Source: Streptomyces albidoflavus
Lineage (GTDB): Bacteria > Actinomycetota > Actinomycetes > Streptomycetales > Streptomycetaceae
DNA length: 64,000 nucleotides
Reading direction: 5' to 3'
Assembly (NCBI RefSeq): GCF_000719955.1
Contig: NZ_JOII01000007.1
Span: forward strand, 62,001 to 126,000
In this document: piece after piece, positions 17,299 through 25,796 of the stretch
Layout: each line of letters begins with the position of its first letter
Numbering within the stretch: the stretch's first letter is position 1
Notes under the pieces: generated by a model
Told to the model about the DNA's origin: nothing
Databases searched by the model: none
What the model saw: only the letters and a program-made list of their open reading frames with translations
Translations under genes and position numbers: made by a program

Positions 17299-18280
17299 GC
17301 CGGACCATCTGCCCGAGCAGGCCGCCGGCCCGGCCCCGGCGGCGGCCCCCGTCGCCACCGCCCTGCGCGCCGAGGCCGCGGCCTTCCTGCGGGCCCTGCG
17401 CCACCACACCGAGGCCGCCCAGGACCCGCAGGAGGCCAGAGAGGCGGCCCGGTCGCTGGGCCGCTCGGCCCGGCGCCTCGGCGCCACCCTGCACACCTTC
17501 CGCCCCCTGCTGGACCGCGAGTGGGCCGACCGGCTACGGCCCGAGCTGACCTGGCTCAGCGGCGTCCTCGCCGACGAACACCTGGTCGCGGCCCGCCTGA
17601 CCCGGCTCCTCGCCTCGCTGCACCGCCTCTCGGGCCCGGCCGCGCCCCGCCGCGGCGGCCCCGGCATAGGAGCCGCCAAGGCCGGCGCCCTCCTGGAACG
17701 CCGCCTCACTCTGGCCCGGACCCGCGCCCACTCGGCCTGCCTGACCGCCTTCGCCTCGGCCCGGCTGCACGCCCTCGTCGACGAGGTGGCCCTGCTCGGC
17801 GGCGACGTACCGCTCGCCGAGGACGCCCACCTCCGCCCCGCCGGCCGCGCCGACACCCTCGCCGAGGCCGCCGCCCGCCGCCTCTCCGACGCCGTCACCG
17901 CCCTGCCGCTCCACCGCGCCGGCCACCCGTACAACGCCGACGCCCTCGCCCTCGCCGTACCGGCACCGGACGGCCAGGACACCCCCTGGCACCAGGTCCG
18001 CCTCCTGCTCCGCCTGCACCGGTACGCCCAGGAGGTCGTCGCCCCCGACGCCGCCCCCGACCCCCGCGTCACCGCCGCCCGCCACGCCCTCGACCACCAC
18101 CGCGACGCCTCGGAGGCCGCCCACGAAGCCGCCTCCGCCGCCGCCACCCCCCGCATCGCCCCCACCACCGCCTACGCCCTCGGCGTCCTCCACGCCGACC
18201 AGCGCCACGAGGTGGAAGCGGCCCGCTACGCCTTCCAGCGGGCTTGGGCGGGGGAGGCGGTGGGGGTCGGGGGTGAGTAG
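17282..18280 (+). CDS. CHAD domain protein (polyphosphate-associated)
   Basis: A 332-residue all-helical protein with conserved His and Arg/Lys pairs ([39 protein letters not shown]). CHAD domains bind polyphosphate and are often next to ppk. It starts at GTG 17282 inside the last 17 nt of ppk, so expression is coupled, and it is probably the Streptomyces CHAD gene that follows ppk elsewhere. A role in binding or localising polyphosphate made by PPK is inference from family and context. Confidence 0.88.
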   Translation: MPRLPEPDHLPEQAAGPAPAAAPVATALRAEAAAFLRALRHHTEAAQDPQEAREAARSLGRSARRLGATLHTFRPLLDREWADRLRPELTWLSGVLADEHLVAARLTRLLASLHRLSGPAAPRRGGPGIGAAKAGALLERRLTLARTRAHSACLTAFASARLHALVDEVALLGGDVPLAEDAHLRPAGRADTLAEAAARRLSDAVTALPLHRAGHPYNADALALAVPAPDGQDTPWHQVRLLLRLHRYAQEVVAPDAAPDPRVTAARHALDHHRDASEAAHEAASAAATPRIAPTTAYALGVLHADQRHEVEAARYAFQRAWAGEAVGVGGE

Positions 18281-18340
18281 GCAAGGCAAGAGCTGCGGGC
18301 GAAGTCTGCGACAGGGCGATATATAAGGAGTACGATACAG

Positions 18341-18363
18341 AGATATACGCCGTTAGATATACG
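18341..18363. promoter_or_regulatory. Direct-repeat operator candidate before vapBC
   Basis: AGATATACG occurs twice (18341-18349 and 18355-18363) 14 bp apart, in an AT-rich island (GATATATAAGG, TACGATACAG) just before the antitoxin start. VapB-type complexes usually autorepress at such repeats. Confidence 0.55.
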
Positions 18364-18375
18364 AAGGGCGGGCCC

Positions 18376-18603
18376 ATGAGCAGAACAGTGATCGACCTCG
18401 ACGACGACGCCCTGGCGGCGGCAGCCCAGGAGCTCGGCACCCGGACCAAACGCGACACGGTCAACGCCGCCCTACGGGAAGTCGTCGAGCGCAACGCACG
18501 CCTTCGCGCGCTGCACGAGCTCCAGGAGCTCACGGCCGAAGGCGCCCTGGACATCGAGGTCCTGCTCGACAAGTCCGCACGGCGGGGTGGAATCGGCAGG
18601 TGA
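18376..18603 (+). CDS. vapB: VapB-type antitoxin (ribbon-helix-helix)
   Basis: A 75-residue antitoxin. The N-terminal segment SRTVIDLDDDALAAAAQELG followed by TKRDTVNAALREVV is the ribbon-helix-helix DNA-binding fold of the DUF2191/VapB group; the C-terminal tail (ELTAEGALDIEVLLDKS) would wrap around the toxin. ATG 18376 follows GAAGGGCGG. The stop overlaps the toxin start (GTGA). The AT-rich promoter contrasts with the neighbouring DNA and suggests horizontal acquisition. Confidence 0.9.
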   Translation: MSRTVIDLDDDALAAAAQELGTRTKRDTVNAALREVVERNARLRALHELQELTAEGALDIEVLLDKSARRGGIGR

Positions 18604-19007
18604 GCGTTCCCGACTACCTGATCGACACCTCGGCGCTGGTGCGCGTCCTGCAGCGGCGGGTACCCAGGGAATGGGAGCACCGCATCGGAGCCGGTCTGGT
18701 CTCCCTCTGCGACCTGACCGAACTCGAACTCCTCTACTCAGCCAGGTCCACCAGCGACCGTGACGCGATCCGCGACCGCCTGTCCCTCTTCACCTGGTGC
18801 CCGATGCCGGACGGAGTTTTCCGCCGCGCCCGGACGGTGCAGGCACTCCTGACCGACAAGGGCGAACACCGGAGCGCGGGCGCCGTGGACCTGCTCCTCG
18901 CGGCGACCGCCGAGCAGTCCGGCCTGACCCTGCTCCACCACGACCGTGACTTCGAAACCGTCGCCCGCGCCACGGGCCAGCCCGTACGCATGATCGACCT
19001 ACGCTGA
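18600..19007 (+). CDS. vapC: VapC-type PIN-domain toxin ribonuclease
   Basis: A 135-residue PIN nuclease that should cleave specific RNAs when released from VapB. The acidic quartet is visible: D in YLIDTSALVRVL (about residue 8), E in CDLTELELLYSAR (about 42), D in AVDLLLAATAEQ (about 98) and D in LHHDRDFETVA (about 117). GTG 18600 overlaps the antitoxin stop. All catalytic residues are intact, so the pair is probably functional. Confidence 0.92.
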   Translation: MSVPDYLIDTSALVRVLQRRVPREWEHRIGAGLVSLCDLTELELLYSARSTSDRDAIRDRLSLFTWCPMPDGVFRRARTVQALLTDKGEHRSAGAVDLLLAATAEQSGLTLLHHDRDFETVARATGQPVRMIDLR

Positions 19008-19061
19008 CAGGCCCCAGGTTCCGCCCTTGAGCCCCGCCCCACCCCCTGCGACCCTGGAACC

Positions 19062-19521
19062 ATGACAGAGCGGAAACCGGCGGACGTCTCGCACGAGGAC
19101 TGGGTGGAGCATCAGATCCGGCAGGCCGAGCGGCGGGGGGGAGTTCGCGGAGTTGCCCGGGCGGGGGAAGCCCTTGCCGGGGAACGAGATCGAGTACGAC
19201 GCGCTGTGGTGGGTCAAGGCCAAGATGCGGCGGGAGGGGCTGGGGCAGGAGCGGCCCGCCGACGGGGCGGGGTCGCTGGTGGCGGTGTGCCGGCGGGACG
19301 CCGAGGATCTGCCCGCCGTGCTGGCCCGGATCGAGGACGAGGCGGAGGTCCGGCGCCGGGTCGGCGAGCTGAACAGGCGGATCACCGATCTGCACCTGAT
19401 GCCGCCGCCCGGTCCGCCGCTGGGCATCCCCCGCTTAAAGGTGGACGAGGTGGTGCGCGAGTGGCGCCGGGCGCGGCAGCTCGCGGCCCGCAGGCGGCCG
19501 GGCGGCACCGGGCGGGTCTGA
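19062..19521 (+). pseudogene. DUF1992 (DnaJ-C28-like) gene with +1 frameshift
   Basis: The first frame reads MTERKPADVSHEDWVEHQIR, then ...QAERRG, the usual DUF1992 start. The family sequence EFAELPGRGKPLPG continues in the next frame from 19141. The break is at a run of seven Gs (19134-19140): one G fewer would give an intact ~152-residue protein (YDALWWVKAKMRREGL, KVDEVVREWRRAR). Either the gene is broken, or the run is a sequencing error, or expression needs slippage. The second part carries a rare TTA codon at 19435-19437. Family role is unknown. Confidence 0.85.
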
Positions 19522-19545
19522 GCCCGCGCCCCCCGGCGGGGCTCA
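19519..19545. terminator. Imperfect hairpin between convergent genes
   Basis: TGAGCCCGCGCC and GGCGGGGCTCA pair with a bulge. The hairpin overlaps the stop codons of both the DUF1992 reading frame and the DJ-1/PfpI gene. Confidence 0.5.
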
Positions 19546-20241
19546 GCGCAGCGCCCGTACGACCGCCTCGGCCACCGGGGTCGCGCTGGCCGGGTTCTGG
19601 CCGGTGATGAGCAGGCCGTCCTCCACCACGTAGGGGGCGAAGGGTTCCTCGGCGACGCTGTAGGAGGCGCCGAGGGCGCGCAGCCGCTCCTCCAGGCTGA
19701 ACGGGACGGCGTCCGCGCGCTGGGCCAGTTCCTCCTCGGGCCAGGAGAACCCGGTGACCTCGCGGCCCCGCAGGAGCGGCCGGCCGTCGGCGAGGGTGGT
19801 CTCCAGGAGGCCGCACGGGCCGTGGCAGACGGCGGAGACGACGCGGCCCTCGTCGTGGAAGGCGGCGACCAGTTCGCCCAGCGCCTTGCTGCGCGGGAAG
19901 TCGAACATGGTGCCGTGGCCGCCGGTGAGGTAGATCGCGTCGTACTCCTCGGGCCGGACGTCGGCGACGGCGACGGTGTCCTCCAGGAGGTTCATGAAGG
20001 TGCGGTCGGCGTAGCGCTCGGCGGTGCCCTGGTCGGCGAGGACGTCGTGGGCGAGGCTCTCCGGGTCGATCGGGACGCGGCCGCCGTCGACGCTGGCGAT
20101 GGTGAGGCCGAACCCGGCCGCCTCGGCGACGTCGTAGAAGTGGGTCAGCTCGCCGAGCCAGAGACCGGTGCGGTAGCCGGCGCTCTCGTACTCGCCCGCG
20201 CTGGTGACGATGATCAGGATGCGGTTGGTCGGGGTGGCCAT
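19543..20241 (-). CDS. DJ-1/PfpI superfamily protein, Hsp31-like
   Basis: A 232-residue cytoplasmic protein. The nucleophilic cysteine is in SAVCHGPCGL (about residue 127) with the adjacent His of the triad, and YLTGGHGTMFDFP is the oxyanion-hole segment. Length and motifs place it with Hsp31/glyoxalase-III-like proteins, which detoxify methylglyoxal or repair glycated groups, rather than with the shorter PfpI proteases. ATG 20241 has GAAGGAG 11 nt upstream. No operon partner. Confidence 0.85.
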   Translation of the reverse strand: MATPTNRILIIVTSAGEYESAGYRTGLWLGELTHFYDVAEAAGFGLTIASVDGGRVPIDPESLAHDVLADQGTAERYADRTFMNLLEDTVAVADVRPEEYDAIYLTGGHGTMFDFPRSKALGELVAAFHDEGRVVSAVCHGPCGLLETTLADGRPLLRGREVTGFSWPEEELAQRADAVPFSLEERLRALGASYSVAEEPFAPYVVEDGLLITGQNPASATPVAEAVVRALR

Positions 20242-20341
20242 GGGGGTGCTGTCTCCTTCTCGGCCTGGGATACGGCTTCCGAAGAGGCGCATACCCGCAC
20301 GGAACACCCCATAACGCGCAACGCGCGCAGGCGGAACCCGG

Positions 20342-20710
20342 TCAGCCCCGGTCGGTGATCTCCGGCGCGTACACCGTGCCCAGCGGTTCGGGGCCGACGT
20401 ACTGCTGGCAGTTGCAGGGGCGCTCCTCGAACTTGACCGGCTTGCGGTCGGCGTCCCACTCGACCGGGGCCTGGACCCGCTCGTGGCACGTGCCCTGCTT
20501 GTCGTGCTTGGCGAGGTGGTGCGTGCAGCCGCAGATGGGCTCCGGCGGGCGGTTCGCCGCGTCGAGGGCACGCTGCCGCTCGGTCTCGGCGCGTTGCAGC
20601 TCCAGTTTGCGGGTGTGCCGCGCCTTGAGCGCGCTGCGCACGCTCTCCCCGATCCAGCTTCCGCCGCCCAGCAGCATGAACGCCAGGCCCCACCACATCC
20701 AGCCGCTCAT
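20342..20710 (-). CDS. Small membrane protein with Cys/His-rich tail
   Basis: A 122-residue protein with one N-terminal membrane segment (MWWGLAFMLLGGGSWIG), a basic coiled-coil-like stretch (RHTRKLELQRAETERQRAL) and a C-terminal metal-site candidate: CGCTHHLAKHD...CHER...CNCQQY. The cysteine tail should face the cytoplasm if the N-terminus is outside. ATG 20710 has GGGGGGAG upstream; an earlier in-frame ATG at 20743 is less likely. It resembles conserved small Streptomyces proteins of unknown function. Confidence 0.75.
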   Translation of the reverse strand: MSGWMWWGLAFMLLGGGSWIGESVRSALKARHTRKLELQRAETERQRALDAANRPPEPICGCTHHLAKHDKQGTCHERVQAPVEWDADRKPVKFEERPCNCQQYVGPEPLGTVYAPEITDRG

Positions 20711-20800
20711 GGAACGACTCCCCCCTGTGTCGATTTCCCGCATGGTACGCGCCGGGACCCGGCCCCCACGAGGCGTACGCGCCGGCGTCCCGGCCGTGGC

Positions 20801-21643
20801 TCAGCAGTCGGTACGGGCGAGGAAGTCCCGCAGGTGGGCCAGGAGTTCCGCGGGCTGATCAACGGGGATCAGGGTGCGGCTCCCGGCGATCTCCACGTAC
20901 GCGGCCCGGGGCAGCAGCGCGGCCAGCCGCCGGCCGTGCTCGACCGGCATCACCTTGTCCTCGGCGGCCCAGGCCACCAGCGCGGGCCCCTCGAACTCCC
21001 TCAGCGCCTCGGTCCAGCGCAGCAGTTCCTCGCGGGGCGGCACCCCCAGCAGGTAGGCGCGCAGGTCGCGGCGGATCTCCGGGGAGGTCTGGGCGGGGCG
21101 CAGCCAGCCGTCCATCAGCCGGGCCGGGACGGGGCGCAGGCTCATCCGGCCCCAGGTCATCGGCAGGCGGCGCGCGGGGCGGAGGCGCAGCAGGCCGAAG
21201 GCGGCGGCGAGGCCGCCCGGGAGGCGGGCGGCGGCGACGAGGTTGCGGCCCGGCAGGCCGGGCGGGTAGTTGTCGAACGCCTCGCAGGAGGTGAGGACGA
21301 GCCGGCCGATCCGCTCGCCGAGGCCCAGGGCCAACAGGGCCTGGGCGCCGCCCCAGTCGTTGAGGACCAGGGTCACCCGGCGCAGGTCCAGCCGCTCCAG
21401 CACCTCGGCGACCAGCCGCGCCACGCCGGGCACCGACAGGTCGGCCCCGGCCCGCATCGGCCTGCGGTGGCCGCCGAGCGGCAGCACGGGCCGTACGCAC
21501 CGGTACTCCCCGCTCAGCCCCGGCACGACCTCGTCCCAGAGGCTCGCGTCCATCGCCACCCCGTGCAGCAGCACCACGACGGGGCCGTCCCCGCCCGTGT
21601 CCTCGTAGTCCACGTCCCCGGCGGACAGCTCCAGCTGCGGCAT
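20801..21643 (-). CDS. Alpha/beta hydrolase with Asp nucleophile (dehalogenase-like)
   Basis: A 280-residue hydrolase. VVLLHGVAMDASLWDEV is the oxyanion region, and the nucleophile elbow is LNDWGGAQ, where Asp replaces the usual Ser, as in haloalkane dehalogenases. WAAEDKVMPVEHG carries the second acid. The expected catalytic histidine region near the C-terminus reads EIAGSRTLIPVDQP: His is replaced by Arg (usual pattern GxHxxxxDxP), so activity is doubtful or altered. ATG 21643 follows GGGAGG. Substrate unknown. Confidence 0.78.
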   Translation of the reverse strand: MPQLELSAGDVDYEDTGGDGPVVVLLHGVAMDASLWDEVVPGLSGEYRCVRPVLPLGGHRRPMRAGADLSVPGVARLVAEVLERLDLRRVTLVLNDWGGAQALLALGLGERIGRLVLTSCEAFDNYPPGLPGRNLVAAARLPGGLAAAFGLLRLRPARRLPMTWGRMSLRPVPARLMDGWLRPAQTSPEIRRDLRAYLLGVPPREELLRWTEALREFEGPALVAWAAEDKVMPVEHGRRLAALLPRAAYVEIAGSRTLIPVDQPAELLAHLRDFLARTDC

Positions 21644-21738
21644 TGCGGCCTCCCGATCCCGCCCGGCACCGGCCTGGCGCCCGGCTGACCCGCACAAGTT
21701 TTCCACCGCCTGTGGACAGGGACCACGGGGCGCGCCCG

Positions 21739-22212
21739 TCAGTCCCGCCCCACCGCGGGGAGCCGGTCCGTGGGGCCGGCGAAGGCCAGGAAGAGGGTGC
21801 GGTGGGCGAGCCGCCAGCGGCCTCCGGCCCGGTGGAAGGTGTCCTCGTAGTGGCCCACCTGGACCGGCGGGCGGGCCGGGACCGGGCCGCCGGTGTGGCC
21901 GTCCACGCGGTACGTGGTGAAGTAGCTGGTCGCGGTGGCGGTGTCCGGGCTGGTGACGGTCACGAGGATGTTGCTCGCGACGCGGCGCGAGAGGCGGTCG
22001 GCGGGGCGGCCCGCGAAGTACGCCCTGAGGGGCTCGCGGCCCTCGATACGGCGTTCTCCGGCCGGCCATTCCCACACCGCGTCCTCGGTGAAGAGTTCCG
22101 CGACGTCTCCTGGGTCGCCCAGGTCGAGCCTCTGCCCGAACTCCACGATCAGCCGCTCGCACGCGCGCTCGGCCAGCATGCGCTCGACGGGGTCTGTCAG
22201 GTCCGTGTCCAT
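21739..22212 (-). CDS. SnoaL-like (NTF2 fold) protein
   Basis: A 157-residue protein with the SnoaL_4/NTF2-like pattern: ACERLIVEFGQRLDLGDPGDVAELFTEDAVWEW, then ATSYFTTYRV and GHYEDTFHRAGGRWRLAHR. Proteins of this fold act as small hydrolases, isomerases or dehydratases, or simply bind ligands. ATG 22212 follows GGAAGGGG. It is in the same direction as the MarR regulator upstream (108-bp gap) and the hydrolase downstream, so they may be co-transcribed. Confidence 0.82.
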   Translation of the reverse strand: MDTDLTDPVERMLAERACERLIVEFGQRLDLGDPGDVAELFTEDAVWEWPAGERRIEGREPLRAYFAGRPADRLSRRVASNILVTVTSPDTATATSYFTTYRVDGHTGGPVPARPPVQVGHYEDTFHRAGGRWRLAHRTLFLAFAGPTDRLPAVGRD

Positions 22213-22320
22213 GCCCCTTCCTAGCAGCGGGGCGCGCGGACCGGCGACCCGGTTTCTGGTGGACATGCCACGCCGACGCCCGGACCCACGCGACCACGGG
22301 CCGGCCTGACGGACCCCCCG

Positions 22321-22869
22321 TCATCCCCGTGGCGACGGCCCGGCCGGGTCGCCGCCCCACCCCAGCGGGTGGGTGTCGGCCGCTCCCGTCGGGGCCAGTG
22401 GCTCGCCTCCGGCCTCGTTGAACGCGTGCAGGGCGGCCACCAGGTCCGCGCGCCGGGCCGGTTCCAGCCGGGCGACGACGCCGGCGATCTCGGCGCGCCT
22501 GCGGTCCGTCACCTCCCGCACCGTGCGCAGACCGGCGTCGGTGAGGTACAGCGAGGTCTCCCGGCGGTTGCCCGGATTGGCCTGTCTCTCGGCCAGGCCG
22601 GCCGCTATCAGGCGGTCGACCATGCGCATCGCCGTGGACGGTGCCACTCCCAGTGCCTCGGCCAGGGTCACCAGCCTGGTGGGGCCGCGCACCGAGAGGA
22701 CGACGAGCATCCTGAACTGCGGCAGGGTCACCCGGTCCCCGACGGCCGCGAGCGAACGCGCGGAGATCGCCACCAGCAGGCGGGAGGCGGTCAGCACGGC
22801 GCCGGTGACGGCATCGACGTCGACATCGATGCCGTCCGGGGGCTTCGCGGCGGAAGCGTTCTCCGGCAT
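22321..22869 (-). CDS. MarR-family transcriptional regulator
   Basis: A 182-residue protein with a winged helix (TLPQFRMLVVLSVRGP, LVTLAEALGVAPSTAMRMVD, RLIAAGLAERQANPGNRRET, LYLTDAG) between dimerisation helices. ATG 22869 follows AAAGGGGG. It lies upstream of the SnoaL-like and hydrolase genes on the same strand and is divergent from a DUF385 gene. The 193-bp divergent region shows no strong palindrome. Confidence 0.9.
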   Translation of the reverse strand: MPENASAAKPPDGIDVDVDAVTGAVLTASRLLVAISARSLAAVGDRVTLPQFRMLVVLSVRGPTRLVTLAEALGVAPSTAMRMVDRLIAAGLAERQANPGNRRETSLYLTDAGLRTVREVTDRRRAEIAGVVARLEPARRADLVAALHAFNEAGGEPLAPTGAADTHPLGWGGDPAGPSPRG

Positions 22870-23062
22870 ACCCCCTTTCTACCGCCTCGGCACCGGGGCA
22901 CACGCCCCGAGAGCACGTTCCAGATCCACAACAGCCGTACAACGGGTCGGACCATCACCGCACCGTCTCATTTGCCCTGTGCAACGGTTGCCCAGAGCAA
23001 GGAGCGACGGGTGACCGCCGGTCGGCCCGCTCAGCCAGACGCCCCCGCACGGAAGGCCGTTC

Positions 23063-23548
23063 ATGAACTCCGGACACCCTCGTCCCGGCGGTTCCCCTCC
23101 CAGGCACCTCGCGGAGCGGCTGCCCCCGTTCCTCTTCCGCGTCGGACTGGCCCCGGTCCTGGGCGGCCGGCTGCTCCTGCTCCACCACACCGGCCGCGTC
23201 ACCGGCCGGTACTACCGCACCGTCCTCGCCGTCCTGGACTTCGACGCCCCCGAGGGCCGCTGGACGGTCGCCGCCGCGGGCGGGGACCAGGCCGACTGGT
23301 ACCGGAACCTGCGGACACACCCGAAGACCGTCATCCAGTACGGCAACCACCACCACACCGTCAACGCCCGCTTCCCGGACGCCGCCGAGAGCGAGGCCGC
23401 CGGGGCCGGTCTCACCCCGCCCGCCGCCTGGCGGCACTGCCCGAGGAGCAGGGCGCGATCCGGCCCCGGCGGCCTCGCCCTGGTCGTCCTGGAAGCGGCC
23501 GTCGGCTACCGGAGACCGCGCGGGCTCGGGCCACGCAGGACGCGGTGA
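23063..23548 (+). CDS. DUF385/Ddn-like deazaflavin (F420)-dependent nitroreductase family protein
   Basis: A 161-residue protein with the Ddn-family features: PLFR-like N-terminus, LLLLHHTGRVTGRYYRTVL, WTVAAAGGDQADWYRNLRTHP and a PVVVLE-like end (LALVVLEA). These split-barrel proteins use F420 to reduce nitro or quinone compounds. The segment between about residues 115 and 140 (PPAAWRHCPRSRARSGPGG) departs from the family, suggesting a local frameshift or drift. ATG 23063 follows GGAAGG. Confidence 0.75.
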   Translation: MNSGHPRPGGSPPRHLAERLPPFLFRVGLAPVLGGRLLLLHHTGRVTGRYYRTVLAVLDFDAPEGRWTVAAAGGDQADWYRNLRTHPKTVIQYGNHHHTVNARFPDAAESEAAGAGLTPPAAWRHCPRSRARSGPGGLALVVLEAAVGYRRPRGLGPRRTR

Positions 23549-23557
23549 CCTTTCCCG

Positions 23558-24295
23558 TCAGGCACCGGCCGGAATGAGCACACTCTCTCCCCCATCGGCC
23601 GACGCCAGAGTCAGCACGGTGCCGACGTGGGCGCGCACCTCGTCCCATCGTCTCCGGTAGGCGCAGTAGGCGAGGGCGTCGAGGGCGATGTGGAGCAGGT
23701 AGGCGTGCAGGCGTTCCCGCAAGTGGGCCGGGGTCGGCCCGGTGGCGCGCCAGTGGGTGAGCAGGGCCGCGTGGAGATCCCCCAGGCGCCAGCCCGGATA
23801 CCAGGGCCACCAGTGCAGGAGCCAGGCCGCGTCGTAGAGCGGGTCGCCGTACAGGGCGTTGCCCCAGTCCAGGACGCCGGTGATCCCCGCCTCACCGGCG
23901 AGGACGTTGCGGCTGAGCAGGTCCCCGTGGATCAGGCGGCGGGCGTCGGGGAGGCAGGGCGTGAGGGCGGCCAGCGCCGACAGCCCCGCCTCGACGGGGC
24001 CGAGGCCGATCCCGGAATCGACCAGCGCCGCCCGCCACCCCGGCACCCGGGGTGTCTCGGTCCCGATGGCGAGCAGGGCTTCGGGCCAACTGGCGTGCGG
24101 GGCACGGCCATCCGGGGCCCAGATGCCGTAGCCGGAGGTGCCGGCGAGGTCTACGCGGGCGGCGGCGTCCAGCGCGCGCAGCAGGCTGGGCAGGGTGCGT
24201 GCGACGGCCTCGCCGGACAGGTCGTCCAGGGCCGTCCCGCGCACCCGGCCGGACACCGCGTACGCCCAGCCCTCGGCCCCGTCGAGCACGGTCAC
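23558..24295 (-). CDS. Aminoglycoside phosphotransferase-family protein, N-terminal lobe missing
   Basis: 245 residues with the APH kinase core: LIHGDLLSRNVL (HxD catalytic loop, about residues 142-153) and GVLDWGNALYGDPLYDAAW (metal-binding D). The protein begins at the equivalent of the hinge (GRVRGTAL), so the ATP-binding N-lobe with the lysine is absent; upstream the frame closes at 24360 without APH-like sequence. It is therefore probably a 5'-truncated, inactive relic, though a small-molecule-binding role cannot be excluded. Confidence 0.7.
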   Translation of the reverse strand: MTVLDGAEGWAYAVSGRVRGTALDDLSGEAVARTLPSLLRALDAAARVDLAGTSGYGIWAPDGRAPHASWPEALLAIGTETPRVPGWRAALVDSGIGLGPVEAGLSALAALTPCLPDARRLIHGDLLSRNVLAGEAGITGVLDWGNALYGDPLYDAAWLLHWWPWYPGWRLGDLHAALLTHWRATGPTPAHLRERLHAYLLHIALDALAYCAYRRRWDEVRAHVGTVLTLASADGGESVLIPAGA

Positions 24296-24362
24296 CGTAG
24301 AGGGTGCGGACGAGGCGGGGGCGAGCGTACGGCTTGGTCGGGCGGGGTGGCCTGCTCGCTGG

Positions 24363-25334
24363 TCAGTGGCTGAGGGTGGCCGGGTCGGTGTTGGCGCCGC
24401 AGAGGACGACGCAGACGGTTTCGTCGGGGGCGGGGGTGTAGCCGTGGCCGGGGGAAGGGTCGGTGAGGGCGGCGAGGGCGGTGGCGGCGCCGTGTTCGAC
24501 GGCGAAGCGGTGTTCGGTCCACAGGGTGTGGCGGGCGGCGGTGAGGGCGTCGTCGGTGACGAGGACGGAGCGGGTGGAGTCGTACTGGGCGGCGGCGTAA
24601 GCCAGTTGCCCGGCGCGGCGGGCGCCGAGGGAGTCGGCGGCGACGGAGTCCACGGGTACGTCGACCGGCCCCCCGGCGGCCAGGGCCGCGTGCAGGGCGC
24701 GGCTGCCCTCCGGTTCGGCGGAGACGGTCCGCAGGCCGTGGTGGCGGGCGGCGGTGGCGACCCCGGCGAACAGGCCGCCTCCGCCGGTGGCGACCACGAG
24801 GGTGTCCAGGGAGGGGAGTTGGGCGCGGATCTCGTCGACGAGGGTGCCTGCCCCGGCGGCGATGAAGGGGTGGTCGTAGGCGTGGCTGGCCAGGGCGCCG
24901 GACTCGGCCGCGTACGTCTCGCAGGCGGCCAGCGCCTCGGCGTACTCGCTGCCGGTCAGCCGGACCTCGGCGCCGTACCGGCGCAGCCGCTCGACCTTGA
25001 CGGCGGGGGCGGTGGCCGGGAGGAAGACGGTGGCGCGGACGCCGTGGGCGCGGGCCGCCCAGGCGCAGGCGAGCCCGGCGTTGCCGCCGGAGGCGATGGT
25101 CACGCCCGCCTCGGGCAGGGTGCCGGCCTCGCGGTGGGCGGCGATGAAGTTGGCGGCGCCCCGGGCCTTGAAACTCCCGGTGAACTGGGCGAACTCCAGG
25201 GCGGCGTGGACCCGGCCGGGGGGCGGAGTGCCGGGTGCGCCGAGGTCGAGCGGGGCGACGGCGACGGGCCGGACCTGGCCCGCGATCCGCTCGGCGGCGG
25301 CCTGGACGTCGTCGTGGGTGAGGGCGTGGGGCAC
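24363..25334 (-). CDS. Serine/threonine dehydratase (PLP-dependent)
   Basis: A 323-residue fold-type II PLP enzyme that deaminates threonine or serine. The PLP lysine is in GSFKARGA (about residue 55), ASGGNAG binds the substrate carboxylate, and ATGGGGLFAG is the phosphate-binding glycine loop. There is no C-terminal ACT domain, so it is the catabolic or biosynthetic short form without isoleucine control. GTG 25334 follows GGAG. Both flanking genes seem to lack their 5' parts. Confidence 0.9.
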   Translation of the reverse strand: MPHALTHDDVQAAAERIAGQVRPVAVAPLDLGAPGTPPPGRVHAALEFAQFTGSFKARGAANFIAAHREAGTLPEAGVTIASGGNAGLACAWAARAHGVRATVFLPATAPAVKVERLRRYGAEVRLTGSEYAEALAACETYAAESGALASHAYDHPFIAAGAGTLVDEIRAQLPSLDTLVVATGGGGLFAGVATAARHHGLRTVSAEPEGSRALHAALAAGGPVDVPVDSVAADSLGARRAGQLAYAAAQYDSTRSVLVTDDALTAARHTLWTEHRFAVEHGAATALAALTDPSPGHGYTPAPDETVCVVLCGANTDPATLSH

Positions 25335-25348
25335 GGCGCGGCTCCGGG

Positions 25349-25705
25349 GTGCGGGGTGGGTGGGCGGACGCGGGGCGCGTCGTAGGCCATGGTGCCGGGC
25401 GGGCGTCCGGGCCGGTCACGGGGGCCGGGCGCCGGGCCGCGCTTCTGGCACGCTGCCACCACGTCCAGACCCACCCCGAGCTGCGAGGACGCGGCATCGG
25501 CGGCGCCCTGATGGGGTACGTCCGCCAGGTCGCCCGCGAGGAACTGGGCCTCGAACAGCTTCACCTCGCCGCACGCGGGGGCGCCGGGCTGGAGGAGTTC
25601 TACGGCCGTCTCGGCTGGCGGGAGTCCGGGCGGCGCCCCGGTGTCCTGCGCTTCGGCCCGGGGGACGACCGCGACGAGGTCCTGATGCACCTGGCACCGC
25701 TCTGA
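25349..25705 (+). CDS. GNAT acetyltransferase, apparently N-terminally truncated
   Basis: The C-terminal half of a GNAT enzyme is clear: VQTHPELRGRGIGGALMG (acetyl-CoA pyrophosphate loop), EELGLEQLHLAARGG and LEEFYGRLGWRESGR. The first ~35 residues of the 118-residue frame (GGWADAGRVVGHGAGRASGP) are not GNAT-like, and the usual first ~70 residues are missing. This looks like a relic whose 5' part was lost at the boundary with the dehydratase gene. Start codon is a guess. Confidence 0.6.
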   Translation: MRGGWADAGRVVGHGAGRASGPVTGAGRRAALLARCHHVQTHPELRGRGIGGALMGYVRQVAREELGLEQLHLAARGGAGLEEFYGRLGWRESGRRPGVLRFGPGDDRDEVLMHLAPL

Positions 25706-25796
25706 CCCGTACCCCGCGCGCCCGGGCGCGGGCCCATGCCCATGCACGTGCCCGCCGATCCGAGGCCCCGCGCCCCCCCCTGGCTAGAGTGCCGCC

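Noticed and set aside
14731..18168. A 1145-codon open frame antisense to ppk
   Set aside because: Its composition is Arg/Ala/Gly/Val noise and the plus strand encodes a textbook PPK1.
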